Shown here one piece after another: positions 23,898 to 33,179 of a DNA stretch of 64,000 nt. The stretch lies in the NCBI RefSeq assembly GCF_016907675.1, contig NZ_JAFBCJ010000001.1, positions 4,154,001 through 4,218,000 of the forward strand. Direction: 5' to 3'. A model generated the notes under the pieces. It was given only the letters and a program-made list of their open reading frames with translations, searched no databases and had not been told where the DNA came from. The stretch comes from Geodermatophilus bullaregiensis. Its GTDB lineage: Bacteria; Actinomycetota; Actinomycetes; Mycobacteriales; Geodermatophilaceae. The position numbers and the translations under genes are program-made. Position 1 is the first letter of the stretch; the number at the start of each line of letters is the position of its first letter.

Positions 23898-25033
23898 TGC
23901 AGCTACGGTCGGTCGCCGTGGGACCCCGCACCCGGTGGCAGCGCATCGGCTGGGCGCTGCCCTGGCTCCTGTTCCAGTTCTTCCCGGTCGCCGACCTGAT
24001 CACCACCGACCGGCCGCTCGCCGTCCGGGTGGTGGCCGGCGCCGGCCTGCTCGTGTTCACCGTCGTCTACCTCGACGTGTTCCGCCGGGCCTTCGGCAGC
24101 GGCTGCTGGGGTCCCCCGGCGCTGTCCCGGCTGGCGCTCGTCGCGGTCCTCGCCGTCGTGCTCGCCGTCTGGCTGGGGCCGTCCTGGGCCGGGCTGATGA
24201 TCTACGTGTCGGCGGCCTCGGCGGCGGCGCTCCCGCAGCGCTGGGTGTGGCCGGCGGTGGTCACGGCCGCCGCGGTGTGCGCCGCCGTGGTCGCGGCCGA
24301 CGACGTGCTCGGCGACCTCTTCATCCTCCCGGTGATGTGCCTGCTCACCGCGTTCGGGCTGCGCGGCACCCGCCACCTCGTCGAGGTCAACAACGAGCTC
24401 GCCGAGGCGCGCGAGGAGCTGGCCCGCAACGCCGTCGCCGAGGAGCGGCTGCGCTTCGCCCGCGACCTGCACGACCTGCTCGGCCACAGCCTGTCGCTCA
24501 TCGCGCTCAAGAGCGAGCTGGCCGGGCGGCTGGCCGAGGCCGACCCCGCCCGGGCGCGCACCGAGATGGCCGACGTGGAGGCCGTCGCCCGCCGCGCGCT
24601 GGCCGAGGTGCGGGACGCCGTCAGCGGCTACCGCCAGGTCAGCTGCGCCCAGGCGCTGGCCGAGGCCCGCTCGGCGCTGTCCGGCGCCGGCATCGCCGTC
24701 CGCCTGCCCGCCCGGGTGCCGGTGCTGCCCGGCCCGGTGGACGCCGCGCTGGGCTGGGTGGTCCGCGAGGCGACGACGAACGTGCTGCGGCACAGCGGCG
24801 CGCGCACGGTGACCGTCTCGCTCAGCGACGACGGCGCCGAGGCGGTGCTCACCGTGTCCGACGACGGCCGCGGCCCGGCCGGCGACACCGAGCCCGGCTC
24901 CGGTCTCACCGGCCTGGCCGAGCGGGTCGGTGCGCTGGGCGGCGCGCTCACCGGCGGCGCCGGCCGGGACGGCGGCTACGAGCTGCGCGCCGTCCTGCCC
25001 CTGGCGCCGGTGCCCGCAGGGGCCGCCCGGTGA
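23897..25033 (+). CDS. sensor histidine kinase, DesK/NarX (HisKA_3) type
   Basis: 378 residues: an N-terminal sensor region of five to six membrane helices (about 15-145), then a dimerisation/phosphoacceptor helix with FARDLHDLLGHSLSLIALK (His about 195), and a C-terminal HATPase with REATTNVLRHSGA, VSDDGRGP and GSGLTGLAERVGALGG. The N-terminal membrane sensor without a large loop resembles DesK-type sensors of membrane state. ATG 23897 overlaps the permease stop. It pairs with the regulator whose start overlaps its stop. Confidence 0.92.
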   Translation: MQLRSVAVGPRTRWQRIGWALPWLLFQFFPVADLITTDRPLAVRVVAGAGLLVFTVVYLDVFRRAFGSGCWGPPALSRLALVAVLAVVLAVWLGPSWAGLMIYVSAASAAALPQRWVWPAVVTAAAVCAAVVAADDVLGDLFILPVMCLLTAFGLRGTRHLVEVNNELAEAREELARNAVAEERLRFARDLHDLLGHSLSLIALKSELAGRLAEADPARARTEMADVEAVARRALAEVRDAVSGYRQVSCAQALAEARSALSGAGIAVRLPARVPVLPGPVDAALGWVVREATTNVLRHSGARTVTVSLSDDGAEAVLTVSDDGRGPAGDTEPGSGLTGLAERVGALGGALTGGAGRDGGYELRAVLPLAPVPAGAAR

Positions 25034-25635
25034 TCCGCGTGCTCGTGGCCGAGGACCAGTCGATGGTCCGCGGGGCGCTGCGGGCACTGCTGGAGCTGGA
25101 GGAGGACATCACCGTCGTCGCCGAGGTCGGCCGCGGCGACGAGGTGCTCGCCGCCGCCCGGGAGCACTCGCCCGACGTCGCGCTGCTCGACATCGAGATG
25201 CCGGGCGCGGACGGGCTCGAGGCCGCCCGCGAGCTGGCCGCCGAGCTGCCCGCCGTCCGCGCCGTCGTGCTCACCACGTTCGGCCGGCCGGGCTTCCTGC
25301 GCCGGGCCATGGAGGTCGGCGCGGCCGGCTTCCTGGTCAAGGACGCACCCGTCGCCGACCTCGCCCGGTCCATCCGCGCCGTCGTCGCCGGCGAGCGGGT
25401 CATCGACCGGGAGCTCGCCGCCGCGGCGCTGGCCATCGGGGCGACGCCGCTGTCGGCCCGCGAGGCCGACGTGCTGCGCGAGGCCGCCGACGGCGCGACC
25501 GTCGCCGACATCGCCCGCCGGCTGTTCCTCTCCGAGGGGACGGTGCGCAACTACCTGTCCTCGGCGATCGGCAAGACCGGCGCCCGCACCCGCGTCGAGG
25601 CCGCCCGCGTCGCCGCCGACAAGGGCTGGCTCTGA
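25030..25635 (+). CDS. NarL/DesR family response regulator
   Basis: 201 residues. Receiver domain with VAEDQSMVRGAL (acid pocket), phospho-Asp in DVALLDIEMPG (about Asp54), Thr in VVLTTFGRPG and Lys in FLVKDAP; a LuxR-type HTH at the C-terminus (TPLSAREADVLREAADG...RLFLSEGTVRNYLSSAI). GTG 25030 overlaps the kinase stop (GTGA). It probably controls its own operon; the palindrome at 22197-22222 is a candidate site. Confidence 0.92.
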   Translation: MIRVLVAEDQSMVRGALRALLELEEDITVVAEVGRGDEVLAAAREHSPDVALLDIEMPGADGLEAARELAAELPAVRAVVLTTFGRPGFLRRAMEVGAAGFLVKDAPVADLARSIRAVVAGERVIDRELAAAALAIGATPLSAREADVLREAADGATVADIARRLFLSEGTVRNYLSSAIGKTGARTRVEAARVAADKGWL

Positions 25636-25647
25636 CGAGGGACCCCG

Positions 25648-25697
25648 CTGCCCCCCACCCCTCGCTCCCCTGGGGGCGGGCCCCTGCAGCGCGGCCG
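25648..25697 (-). repeat. copy of a dispersed GC-rich intergenic repeat
   Basis: Reverse strand reads GCAGGGGCCCGC, then GGAGCGAGGGGTGGGGGGC, which matches the pair of repeats at 33180-33300 except for a short internal replacement. Lies between convergent genes. Confidence 0.55.
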
Positions 25698-25699
25698 AC

Positions 25700-26182
25700 C
25701 TAGACCTCGAGCTTCATGCCCTCGTGCGAGGCGGTGAAGCCCAGCCGCTCGTAGAAGCGGTGCGCGTCGGGACGGCGCTTGTCGGTGGTCAGCTGGACCA
25801 GTGCGGCGCCGCGGCGGCGGGCCTCCTCGACCGTCCACCGCAGCAGCGCCGCGCCCAGGCCCCGCCCGCGGGCCGCGGCGGCCACCCGCACGCCCTCGAC
25901 CTGGGCCCGCAGCGCGCCACGGCGGGACAGGCCCGGCACGAAGGACAGCTGCAGCGTGCCGACCACCGTGCCGCCGTCGTCGGCGACCACGAGCACGTGC
26001 GCCGGGTCGGCGTCGACGGCGGCGAAGGCGGCCTCGTAGGGCGCGAGGTCCGCGGCCTCGCGGGTCGCGCCCAGCGGGTCGTCGGCCAGCAGTGCCACGA
26101 TCGTCGGCAGGTCCGCGGCGGTGGCCCGGCGGAGGACGACGCCGTCGGCCGGCCCGGTGAGCCGGGCCAGGGGTGCGGTCAC
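25700..26182 (-). CDS. GNAT family N-acetyltransferase
   Basis: 160 residues with the GNAT order: strand VVLRRATAADLPTIVALL, strand-turn GGTVVGTLQLSFVPGLS, the acetyl-CoA loop VAAAARGRGLGAALLRWTVE (R/QxxGxG/A form RGRGLG), and the C-terminal DAHRFYERLGFTASHEGM. Acceptor unknown. GTG start overlaps the stop of the upstream gene (GTGA), so both are translated from one message. It ends with TAG. Confidence 0.88.
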   Translation of the reverse strand: MTAPLARLTGPADGVVLRRATAADLPTIVALLADDPLGATREAADLAPYEAAFAAVDADPAHVLVVADDGGTVVGTLQLSFVPGLSRRGALRAQVEGVRVAAAARGRGLGAALLRWTVEEARRRGAALVQLTTDKRRPDAHRFYERLGFTASHEGMKLEV

Positions 26183-26547
26183 GCGAGGCGGCCCGGGTCG
26201 GCCGGCATCAGCGCGTCGAGGTCCAGCACGCGGACGTGGATCACCGTGCGCTGCTGCAGGGCCGCCCGCAGCGCCCGGTGCAGGCCGTCCTCGAGGTACA
26301 TCTCGCCGTGCCACTGGACGGCGTGCGGGAAGAGGTCGCCGTAGAAGGTCGAGTCCTCGGCCAGCAGGGTGTCCAGCGCGAGCTCGCGCTTGGTGGTGAC
26401 CAGCGTGTCGAGGCGGATCTGGCGCGGGGGGATCATCGCCCAGTCCTTGGTGGACAGGCCGTGCTCGGGATAGGGCCGGCCGTCGTGGACCGCTTTGAAG
26501 ACCAGGGACCCGACCTCCGTTCCGTTCCGACCGCCCCGTTCCGGCAC
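26179..26547 (-). CDS. conserved actinobacterial protein with ParB/Srx-like fold
   Basis: 122 residues. The middle reads [20 protein letters not shown] and ends with [17 protein letters not shown], the 'DGxHRxxAA' arrangement of ParB N-terminal/sulfiredoxin-type nuclease folds. In Mycobacterium tuberculosis a small conserved protein (Rv2375) sits in the same place, divergent from hrcA; I take this as its counterpart from position, not from alignment. GTG 26547 is the only normal start; GGAGG lies inside the coding region shortly after it. Function unknown. Confidence 0.7.
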   Translation of the reverse strand: MPERGGRNGTEVGSLVFKAVHDGRPYPEHGLSTKDWAMIPPRQIRLDTLVTTKRELALDTLLAEDSTFYGDLFPHAVQWHGEMYLEDGLHRALRAALQQRTVIHVRVLDLDALMPADPGRLA

Positions 26548-26643
26548 CGCCGCGGGTCACCCTATCGGCCGTCCCGCCGGCTCGGCGTCGCCCCCCGCGG
26601 GGGAGGACGGTGCGCGCTCCGAGACGCGAGCGCCCGCCGGTCG

Positions 26644-26679
26644 TATGCTGGGCTGGCACTCGATCCGTGCGAGTGCCAG
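26644..26679 (+). promoter_or_regulatory. hrcA promoter with CIRCE operator
   Basis: CIRCE inverted repeat CTGGCACTC-N9-GAGTGCCAG at 26653-26679, extendable to 12-bp arms (26650-26682). A -10-like TATGCT lies just upstream at 26644-26649, so transcription starts inside the operator. HrcA binds CIRCE and represses; the gene downstream is hrcA itself, giving negative feedback. Confidence 0.93.
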
Positions 26680-26764
26680 CCCGCCGGCGAGCCCGGTGCG
26701 CGCGGGCAGCGCCCGCTCGGGGCCGCCCGCACGGGCACGTCGACCGGTACGGGGAGGTGTCACC

Positions 26765-27787
26765 GTGGCGCACGACGAGCGCCGTCTGCAGGTCCTGCGG
26801 GCGATCGTGCAGGACTACGTCTCCACCAACGACCCGGTGGGCAGCAAGGCCCTCGCCGAGCGGCACGACCTCGGCGTCTCGCCGGCCACCATCCGCAACG
26901 ACATGGCCGTCCTCGAGGAGCAGGGCTACATCACCCAGCCGCACACCAGCGCCGGCCGGGTGCCCACCGACAAGGGCTACCGCCTGTTCGTCGACCGGCT
27001 CTCGGCGGTCAAGCCGCTGTCGGCCGCCGAGCGCAAGGCGGTCGAGCGCTTCCTCGACGGCGCCGTCGACCTGCACGACGTCCTGGGCCGCACGGTGCGC
27101 CTGCTGGCCCAGCTCACCCACCAGGTCGCCGTCGTCCAGTACCCGACGCTCGCGCGCAGCGCCGTCCGCCACCTCGAGGTCGTCCAGCTGACCGCCTCCC
27201 GGCTGCTGCTGGTGCTCATCACCGACACCGGCCGGGTGGAGCAGCGGGTCGTCGAGTGCCCCGTCGACGTCGCCCGCGACGACGTCGCCGACCTGCGCGC
27301 CCTGCTCAACTCCGCCTTCGGCGGCGCGCGGCTGGGCGACGCCGGCGGCAAGGTGCCCGACCTGGTCGACACCGCGCCGCCGCACCTGCGCGGGCTGGTC
27401 GCCGCGATGAGCGCCGCGCTGGTCGAGACGCTGGTCGAGCCGGGCGAGGACCGCCTGGTCGTCGGCGGGACGGCGAACCTGGCCCGCACCGCCGTCGACT
27501 TCCCGGGCAGCCTCCGCCCGCTGCTCGAGGCGCTCGAGGAGCAGGTCGTCGTCCTCAAGCTGATCAGCGAGGTCGACGCCGGCGGGACGGTGCTCGTGCG
27601 CATCGGCGAGGAGAACGCCCACGAGGCACTGGCCGGTGCATCGGTCGTGTCCGTGGGGTACGGAACCGGAGACCGGGCACTGGGGGGACTGGGCATCGTC
27701 GGCCCGACCCGCATGGACTACCCGGGGAACATGGCCGCGGTCCGCGCCGTGGCCCGCTACGTCGGCCAGCTGCTGGCCGAGAGCTGA
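26765..27787 (+). CDS. hrcA: heat-inducible transcription repressor HrcA
   Basis: 340 residues. N-terminal winged helix ([40 protein letters not shown]), the conserved [14 protein letters not shown] junction, and the GAF-like dimer domain with the C-terminal [18 protein letters not shown]. It represses chaperone genes through CIRCE and is stabilised by GroEL. GTG 26765 with GGGGAGG upstream matches the family N-terminus. A CIRCE element lies ~85 bp upstream. Operon with dnaJ and rsmE. Confidence 0.97.
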   Translation: MAHDERRLQVLRAIVQDYVSTNDPVGSKALAERHDLGVSPATIRNDMAVLEEQGYITQPHTSAGRVPTDKGYRLFVDRLSAVKPLSAAERKAVERFLDGAVDLHDVLGRTVRLLAQLTHQVAVVQYPTLARSAVRHLEVVQLTASRLLLVLITDTGRVEQRVVECPVDVARDDVADLRALLNSAFGGARLGDAGGKVPDLVDTAPPHLRGLVAAMSAALVETLVEPGEDRLVVGGTANLARTAVDFPGSLRPLLEALEEQVVVLKLISEVDAGGTVLVRIGEENAHEALAGASVVSVGYGTGDRALGGLGIVGPTRMDYPGNMAAVRAVARYVGQLLAES

Positions 27788-27800
27788 GGTCTGCGACTCC

Positions 27801-28946
27801 ATGGCAACCGACTACTACGGCGTCCTCGGGCTGTCCCGGGGCGCGTCCGACGCCGACATCAAGAAGGCCTACCGGCGGCTGGCGCGCGACCTGCACCCCG
27901 ACGTCAACCCCGACCCCGAGGCCAAGGAGCGCTTCCAGGAGGTCAGCCGCGCGTACCAGGCGCTGACCGACCCGGACAAGCGCCGCATCGTCGACCTCGG
28001 CGGCGACCCGTTCGACACCGGCCCCGGCGCCGGTGGCGGCTCGCCGTTCGGTCAGGCCGGCTTCGGCGGGCTCGGCGACATCATGGACGCCTTCTTCGGC
28101 GGCGCCGGCGGGATGGGCGGCCGCGGGCCCCGCAGCCGGGTGCGGGAGGGGGACGACGCCCTCATCCGCATCGAGCTCGACCTCGAGCAGACGGTGTTCG
28201 GGACGACGGAGGAGATCACCGTCGACACCGCCGTCCTGTGCGGCACGTGCAGCGGCGCCGGCACCGCGCCGGGCACCTATCCGGTCACCTGCACCACCTG
28301 CTCCGGGCGGGGCGAGGTGCAGAGCGTGCAGCGGTCCTTCCTCGGCCAGGTCGTGTCGACCCGGCCCTGTCCCAGCTGCGCGGGCACCGGCCAGGTCATC
28401 CCCGACCCGTGCCCCGAGTGCGGCAGCGAGGGCCGCGTGCGCGCCCGCCGGACCATCCCGGTGAAGGTGCCCGCGGGCGTCGAGGACGGCATGCGCATCC
28501 GGCTCACCGGCCGCGGCGAGGTGGGCCCCGGCGGCGGGCCGGCCGGCGACCTCTACGTGGAGATCCGCGAGCGCCCGCACGACGTGTTCACCCGCGACGG
28601 CGAGGACCTGCACTGCCGGGTCACCCTGCCGATGACCGCCGCCGCGCTCGGCACCACGCTGCCGCTGACGCTCCTCGACGGCGAGGACACCGACGTCGAC
28701 GTCCGCCCGGGCACCCAGCCGGGCACCGTGCTCACGCTGCGCGGGAAGGGCGCGCCCCGGCTGCGCGCCACCGGCCGGGGCAACCTGCTGGTGCACGTCG
28801 ACGTGCAGACGCCGACCCGGCTCGACGCCGAGCAGGAGAAGCTGCTGCGCGAGCTGGCGGTGCTGCGCGGCGAGGACCGTCCCGCGTCGGCGGCCGGGGA
28901 GACCCCCGGCGGGCTGTTCGCGCGGGTCCGGAACCCGTTCAAGTGA
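27801..28946 (+). CDS. dnaJ: chaperone DnaJ (DnaJ2 type)
   Basis: Hsp40 cochaperone that stimulates DnaK. 381 residues: J domain with LHPDVNPDP (HPD), a Gly/Phe region (about 75-110), four CxxCxGxG-type zinc repeats ([32 protein letters not shown]; the last is degenerate) and the C-terminal substrate domains. It follows hrcA by 13 bp, as dnaJ2 does in mycobacteria, while the other dnaJ usually lies beside dnaK. Confidence 0.95.
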   Translation: MATDYYGVLGLSRGASDADIKKAYRRLARDLHPDVNPDPEAKERFQEVSRAYQALTDPDKRRIVDLGGDPFDTGPGAGGGSPFGQAGFGGLGDIMDAFFGGAGGMGGRGPRSRVREGDDALIRIELDLEQTVFGTTEEITVDTAVLCGTCSGAGTAPGTYPVTCTTCSGRGEVQSVQRSFLGQVVSTRPCPSCAGTGQVIPDPCPECGSEGRVRARRTIPVKVPAGVEDGMRIRLTGRGEVGPGGGPAGDLYVEIRERPHDVFTRDGEDLHCRVTLPMTAAALGTTLPLTLLDGEDTDVDVRPGTQPGTVLTLRGKGAPRLRATGRGNLLVHVDVQTPTRLDAEQEKLLRELAVLRGEDRPASAAGETPGGLFARVRNPFK

Positions 28947-29710
28947 GCGTCCCGGCCTCCGACGACGCCCGCCCCGCCCTCGACGGCGCCCCGCTCTTCC
29001 TGCTCGACGAGCTGCCGGAGGCACCCGAGGTCCTGGTCGACGGCGCCGAGGGCCGGCACGCCGTCGACGTCCTGCGGCTGACCGCCGGTGAGCCGGTGCG
29101 CGTCGGCGACGGCCGCGGCACCGTGGCCGAGGGCACGGTGCTCGACGCCGGCCCCGCCGGCCTGCGGGTCCAGGTGGCGGCCCGCTACGACGTGCCGCCG
29201 GCCGAGCCGGAGCTGTGGCTGGTGCAGGCGCTGCCCAAGGGCGACCGCGGGCCGCTCGCCGTCGAGCTGGCCACCGAGCTCGGCGTCGACCGGATCGTCC
29301 CGTGGGCGGCCTCGCGCTGCGTCACCCGCTGGCGCGAGGACCGCGTCGAGAAGGGCCTGGCGAGGTGGCGGGCGGCGGCACGGGCGGCGAGCAAGCAGTC
29401 GCGCCGGCCGCGGGTGCCCGAGGTCGCCGAGCTGATGACCACCCGCCAGGTGTGCGGCGAGCTCGGCGACGTCGACCTGGCCCTGGTGCTGCACGAGCAG
29501 GCCCGCCGTCCGCTGACCGGCGTCGAGGTGCCGTCGAGCGGGACGGTCGCCGTCGTCGTCGGCCCCGAGGGCGGGCTCACCGACGGCGAGGTGGTCGCGC
29601 TGCGCGCCGCGGGCGCCCAGGTCGTGCGGCTCGGCCCGGAGGTGCTGCGGACCTCCACCGCGGGCGCCGCCGCCCTGGCCGCGCTGTCGGTCCCCACCCG
29701 CTGGCGGTAG
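28943..29710 (+). CDS. rsmE: 16S rRNA (uracil1498-N3)-methyltransferase
   Basis: 255 residues. N-terminal PUA-like domain (about 10-85), then a SPOUT methyltransferase domain with [41 protein letters not shown] and [17 protein letters not shown], the knot residues that bind SAM. GTG start overlaps the dnaJ stop (GTGA). It ends with TAG. Homologues follow dnaJ2 across actinobacteria. Confidence 0.94.
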   Translation: MSVPASDDARPALDGAPLFLLDELPEAPEVLVDGAEGRHAVDVLRLTAGEPVRVGDGRGTVAEGTVLDAGPAGLRVQVAARYDVPPAEPELWLVQALPKGDRGPLAVELATELGVDRIVPWAASRCVTRWREDRVEKGLARWRAAARAASKQSRRPRVPEVAELMTTRQVCGELGDVDLALVLHEQARRPLTGVEVPSSGTVAVVVGPEGGLTDGEVVALRAAGAQVVRLGPEVLRTSTAGAAALAALSVPTRWR

Positions 29711-29815
29711 CGGTCCCGGCGCGGTGATCAGGTGACCTGGTCGTCGCGCGTCCTCCCTGACGGTGGGCGGTGGGGGAGGAGGCCCTGCGGTGCGGGAGGA
29801 CGTGTCCGGACCGGC

Positions 29816-31432
29816 TCACCGCAGGGTGCGGCGGGCGCGGTCGCCGACCAGGTCGACGGCGAGGGTCAGCACCACCGTGGCGACGAGCACCGTGGCCACC
29901 GCGGGCCAGTCGAAGGCCGCCAGCTCCGAGGCCAACAGCGCCCCGAGCCCGCCGGCGCCGAGCAGGCCGACCAGCAGCGTGTCGCGGACGGCGACCTCCC
30001 ACCGGTACAGCGCGAAGGCCAGCACCGCCCCGGCCGCCGCAGGCGCCACCCCGTAGAGCCACCCGCTCGCCGGGCGGGCGCCGAGCGCGGTCAGCGCCGC
30101 CCGCGGCCGCGGGTCGGCCTCCTCGACCGCCTCGGCGGCCAGCCGTCCCAGCACCCCGAGCGTGTAGACACCGAGCGCCAGCGCACCGGGCAGCACGCCG
30201 GGCAGCAGCACGAACAGCAGGACCAGCGCCCACACCGGCGGCGGCACCGCACGCAGCAGCAGCAGCGCGGCCCGCACGACCAGCCCGGCCGCCCGTCGCC
30301 CGGGGCCGACCCGCCCCGGCGGGTGGGCGGCGATCCCGGCGAGCAGCACCGCGCCGACCGTGGCGACCGCGACGGCCAGCACCGACATCCGCACCGTGAC
30401 CACCGCCTGGCGCCCGACCTCGGCCAGCAGGTCGCCGTCGGTCGCGGGCGGCCAGGCGGCGCCGAGCACGTAGCCCACCTGCCCCCGCGTCCGCCCGGAC
30501 AGCAGCGACGCCGGCGCGAGGGCCAGGTACCACCACGACCAGGCGACGGCGGCGACCGTGCCCAGCACCGCCGCGGTCAGCAACCGGTCGCGGGAGAGCG
30601 CCCCGGCCCGCCGCCGCGGCGCGGCCACCCGGTGGCGCACCGCCCGGCCGGCGACGTCGGCGGCCAGGCACAGCAGCGCCAGCGCGTACACCGCGCTCCA
30701 CACCTGCGGCCAGCGCAGCGACGTGAACGACAGCGCCAGCTGGTAGCCCAGCCCGCCCGCGCCGACCATCCCCAGCACCACGGCCGACCGGACGGCGCAC
30801 TCCAGCCGGTAGAACGCGTAGGACAGCAGCCCGCCGGACGCCTGCGGCAGCAGCCCGTACAGCGCGGCGGCCACCCGGCCCGACCCGGCGGCCAGCAGCG
30901 CCGCGTACGGCCCGCGCGGCACCTCGTCGAGCAGGTCGGCGAACACCTTCGCCGTCACCGCGCCGTAGGGCAGGCCGATCGCCAGGACGCCCACCCAGGG
31001 GTCCAGTCCCAGCACGTTGACCAGCAGCAGGCCCCACACCGCCTCGTGCAGCCCGCGGGGGACGGCGAGCACGCCGCGGGCCGCCGTCCAGCCCAGCCGG
31101 CGCCGTCCCCAGGTGGTGCGCGCGACGAGCACCGCGCCCAACGCCCCGAGCAGCAGGGCCAGCGCGGCGCCGAGGACGGCGTAGGCGACGGTGACCAGCG
31201 CCGCGGTGGCGAGCACGCCGAGGAAGGCGCCGTCGACCGCGGGGGAGAGGGCGGCCGCGGCGAACCGGCCGAACTGTCCGACGCCGGCCGGGTTGAGCAC
31301 GTCCCCGTCGACGGCGCCGGCCAGCGACCACCCGACGGCGACCAGCGCGGCCAGCCCCCACGCCCATCGCCGACGGTCCCGCCGCAGCCGGGGGACCGCC
31401 GGCGCCGGGGCCCGGTCGAGGACCGCCGTCAC
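29816..31432 (-). CDS. phnE: PhnE-type phosphonate ABC permease, two domains fused
   Basis: 538 residues, twice the size of a single PhnE. Two binding-protein-dependent permease units in tandem (about 50-275 and 300-538), each with the EAA-type loop and a GAGGLG motif (VLGMVGAGGLGYQLALS and LVGLLGAGGLGALLASEL). A PhnE homodimer is thereby made from one chain. GTG 31432 overlaps the ATPase stop (GTGA). Last gene of a three-gene uptake operon; no C-P lyase genes nearby, so the substrate could be phosphonate, phosphite or a related oxyanion. Confidence 0.88.
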   Translation of the reverse strand: MTAVLDRAPAPAVPRLRRDRRRWAWGLAALVAVGWSLAGAVDGDVLNPAGVGQFGRFAAAALSPAVDGAFLGVLATAALVTVAYAVLGAALALLLGALGAVLVARTTWGRRRLGWTAARGVLAVPRGLHEAVWGLLLVNVLGLDPWVGVLAIGLPYGAVTAKVFADLLDEVPRGPYAALLAAGSGRVAAALYGLLPQASGGLLSYAFYRLECAVRSAVVLGMVGAGGLGYQLALSFTSLRWPQVWSAVYALALLCLAADVAGRAVRHRVAAPRRRAGALSRDRLLTAAVLGTVAAVAWSWWYLALAPASLLSGRTRGQVGYVLGAAWPPATDGDLLAEVGRQAVVTVRMSVLAVAVATVGAVLLAGIAAHPPGRVGPGRRAAGLVVRAALLLLRAVPPPVWALVLLFVLLPGVLPGALALGVYTLGVLGRLAAEAVEEADPRPRAALTALGARPASGWLYGVAPAAAGAVLAFALYRWEVAVRDTLLVGLLGAGGLGALLASELAAFDWPAVATVLVATVVLTLAVDLVGDRARRTLR

Positions 31433-32172
31433 GCCGCGGTCCCGTAGAAGGCGGCGAGGTCGGCGGCCGACAGCGAAGCGGCCGGGGCGTCGAGTGCCAC
31501 CCGGCCGGCGGCCAGCCCCACCACCCGGTCGCAGTGCCGCAGCGCCAGCGCCGGGTCGTGCAGCGCGGCGACCAGGGCGCCACCCCGGCCCGCCGGCCCG
31601 GTCAGCAGCTCGAGCACCCGGTCGGTGAGCACCGGGTCGAGCGCGGACGCCGGCTCGTCGGCCAGCACGAGGTCGGGCCGCTGCACCAGCAGCCGGGCCA
31701 CGGCCACCCGCTGGCGCTGCCCGCCCGACAGCGCGTCGGTGCGGTCGAACACCCGGTCGGCCAGCTCCACCCGCTCCAGCGCGGCCACCACCTCGGGCAC
31801 GCCCTGCGGCCGCAGCAGCGACCACGCCGCCCGCGCCGCCGGCCACGTGCCGAGCCGCCCGGCGTTGACCTCGTGCACCACCCGCAGCGGGCCGGCCAGC
31901 TCCAGGTGCTGGTGCACCGTGCCCACCCGCGCGCGCAGCCGGCGCAGCGCGGCCCCGCGCAGCGCGGCCGGGTCCTGCCCCAGCACCTGCACCGACCCGG
32001 CCGACGGCGGCACCGCGCCGTTGGCCACCCCCAGCAGCGTCGACTTCCCGGCGCCCGACGCCCCGACGACGGCCACCCGCTCGCCGGGACCGACGGTCAG
32101 GTCCACGGAGTCGAGCGCGGTCGCCGTCCCGAAGCGGACGGTGACGCCGGTCAGCCGCAGGACGGCGCTCAG
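31429..32172 (-). CDS. phnC: PhnC-type phosphonate ABC transporter ATPase
   Basis: 247 residues with Walker A VVGASGAGKSTLL, signature LSGGQRQRVA, Walker B LVLADEPASALD and switch His in AALHDPALAL. No ATG, GTG or TTG fits the N-terminus (LRLTGVTVRFGTATALDSVD). CTG at 32172 overlaps the PhnD stop as CTGA, exactly where GTGA/ATGA junctions occur elsewhere in this window, so a CTG start is likely. Otherwise initiation would have to fall at a GTG after the first strands. Confidence 0.85.
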   Translation of the reverse strand: MSAVLRLTGVTVRFGTATALDSVDLTVGPGERVAVVGASGAGKSTLLGVANGAVPPSAGSVQVLGQDPAALRGAALRRLRARVGTVHQHLELAGPLRVVHEVNAGRLGTWPAARAAWSLLRPQGVPEVVAALERVELADRVFDRTDALSGGQRQRVAVARLLVQRPDLVLADEPASALDPVLTDRVLELLTGPAGRGGALVAALHDPALALRHCDRVVGLAAGRVALDAPAASLSAADLAAFYGTAA

Positions 32173-33095
32173 GTGACCAGTCCCAGGCTGCGGCCGATCT
32201 CCTCGATCCGGTCGTAGTCGGCGGCCGCGGCCGGCACGAAGGAGCCGGCGCCGAACAGGTCGAGCACCGCCGCGTCGCCGGGGTCGTCGGCGCGCAGCCC
32301 GGTGAAGTACGCGCGCAACGGGTCGGCGAGGTCGGCGGCCTGCGGGCCGAGCAGCCAGTGGTAGTCGGGGTAGCCCGGCGTCCGGGCGTAGCGGACGACG
32401 GCGGGGTCGACGGCGCCCTCCTGCGACCGGGAGCTCCACACCTGCTCGTTGAGCACGCCGGCCTGGTAGCTGCCCGAGGCGACCAGCTGCAGTGTGGCGT
32501 CGTGCGAGCCGGAGAAGCCGGGGCCGCCGGGGAAGCCCTGCGGGTCGACGCCGGCCTGCTGGAGGAACCACGCGGGCATCAGCCGGCCCGACGTGGAGGT
32601 CTCGCTGCCGTAGGTGAACCGCAGCGGTGCCAGCGGGCGCAGGTCGTCCGACGGCGCGAGCCCGGTGGAGGCGTGGACGACGAACACCGAGTGGAAGTCC
32701 GCGTCGATGTCGCGCTGCGCGATCGGCTGCGCGCCCGGCGTCTGCAGCCGGGCCTGTACGCCGGTGAGCCCGCCGAACCAGACGAGGTCGAGGTCGCCGG
32801 TGCGGAAGAGGGAGACGGCGGCGCCGTAGTCGGTGACCGGCGTGTAGACGACGTCGAGGTCGAGCGCCGCGGACACGGCGTCGGCGACGGTGCCGTGGAG
32901 GCGCTGCAGGACCTCCGGGTCCTGGTCGGGGATGGCCCCGATGGTCAGCGTCCGGGCGGGCGTGGCGGAGGTGACGGGGGACGAGCGGCCGCAGGCCGCC
33001 GTGGCGAGGGCGAGCGCGGTGCCGGCGAGGAACGCGCGGCGGGAGGGGGACGGGATCTCGGGGCTCCCCGACCGGAGAGCGCGACGGGAGCCCAC
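32169..33095 (-). CDS. phnD: PhnD-like phosphonate/phosphite-binding protein
   Basis: About 308 residues. An RR-containing lipoprotein signal (SRRAFLAGTALALATAAC) gives a predicted lipid anchor on Cys. The mature protein has the PhnD fold: TLTIGAIPDQDPE at the start, YTPVTDYGAAVSLFRTGDLD, VWFGGLTGVQA and FTYGSETSTSGRLMP, the last containing the oxyanion-binding Ser/Thr cluster. GTG 33095 was chosen for AGGA just upstream and because it leaves a short n-region; GTG/ATG further out (33158) is possible. First gene of the uptake operon. Confidence 0.85.
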   Translation of the reverse strand: MGSRRALRSGSPEIPSPSRRAFLAGTALALATAACGRSSPVTSATPARTLTIGAIPDQDPEVLQRLHGTVADAVSAALDLDVVYTPVTDYGAAVSLFRTGDLDLVWFGGLTGVQARLQTPGAQPIAQRDIDADFHSVFVVHASTGLAPSDDLRPLAPLRFTYGSETSTSGRLMPAWFLQQAGVDPQGFPGGPGFSGSHDATLQLVASGSYQAGVLNEQVWSSRSQEGAVDPAVVRYARTPGYPDYHWLLGPQAADLADPLRAYFTGLRADDPGDAAVLDLFGAGSFVPAAAADYDRIEEIGRSLGLVT

Positions 33096-33179
33096 TACGT
33101 CCTGCAGCGGGGGACGGGCACGGGACACCTCCAGGGCGACGGGTCGGGTGCCGCCCATCCTGGCGCGGGTGGCCCCATG

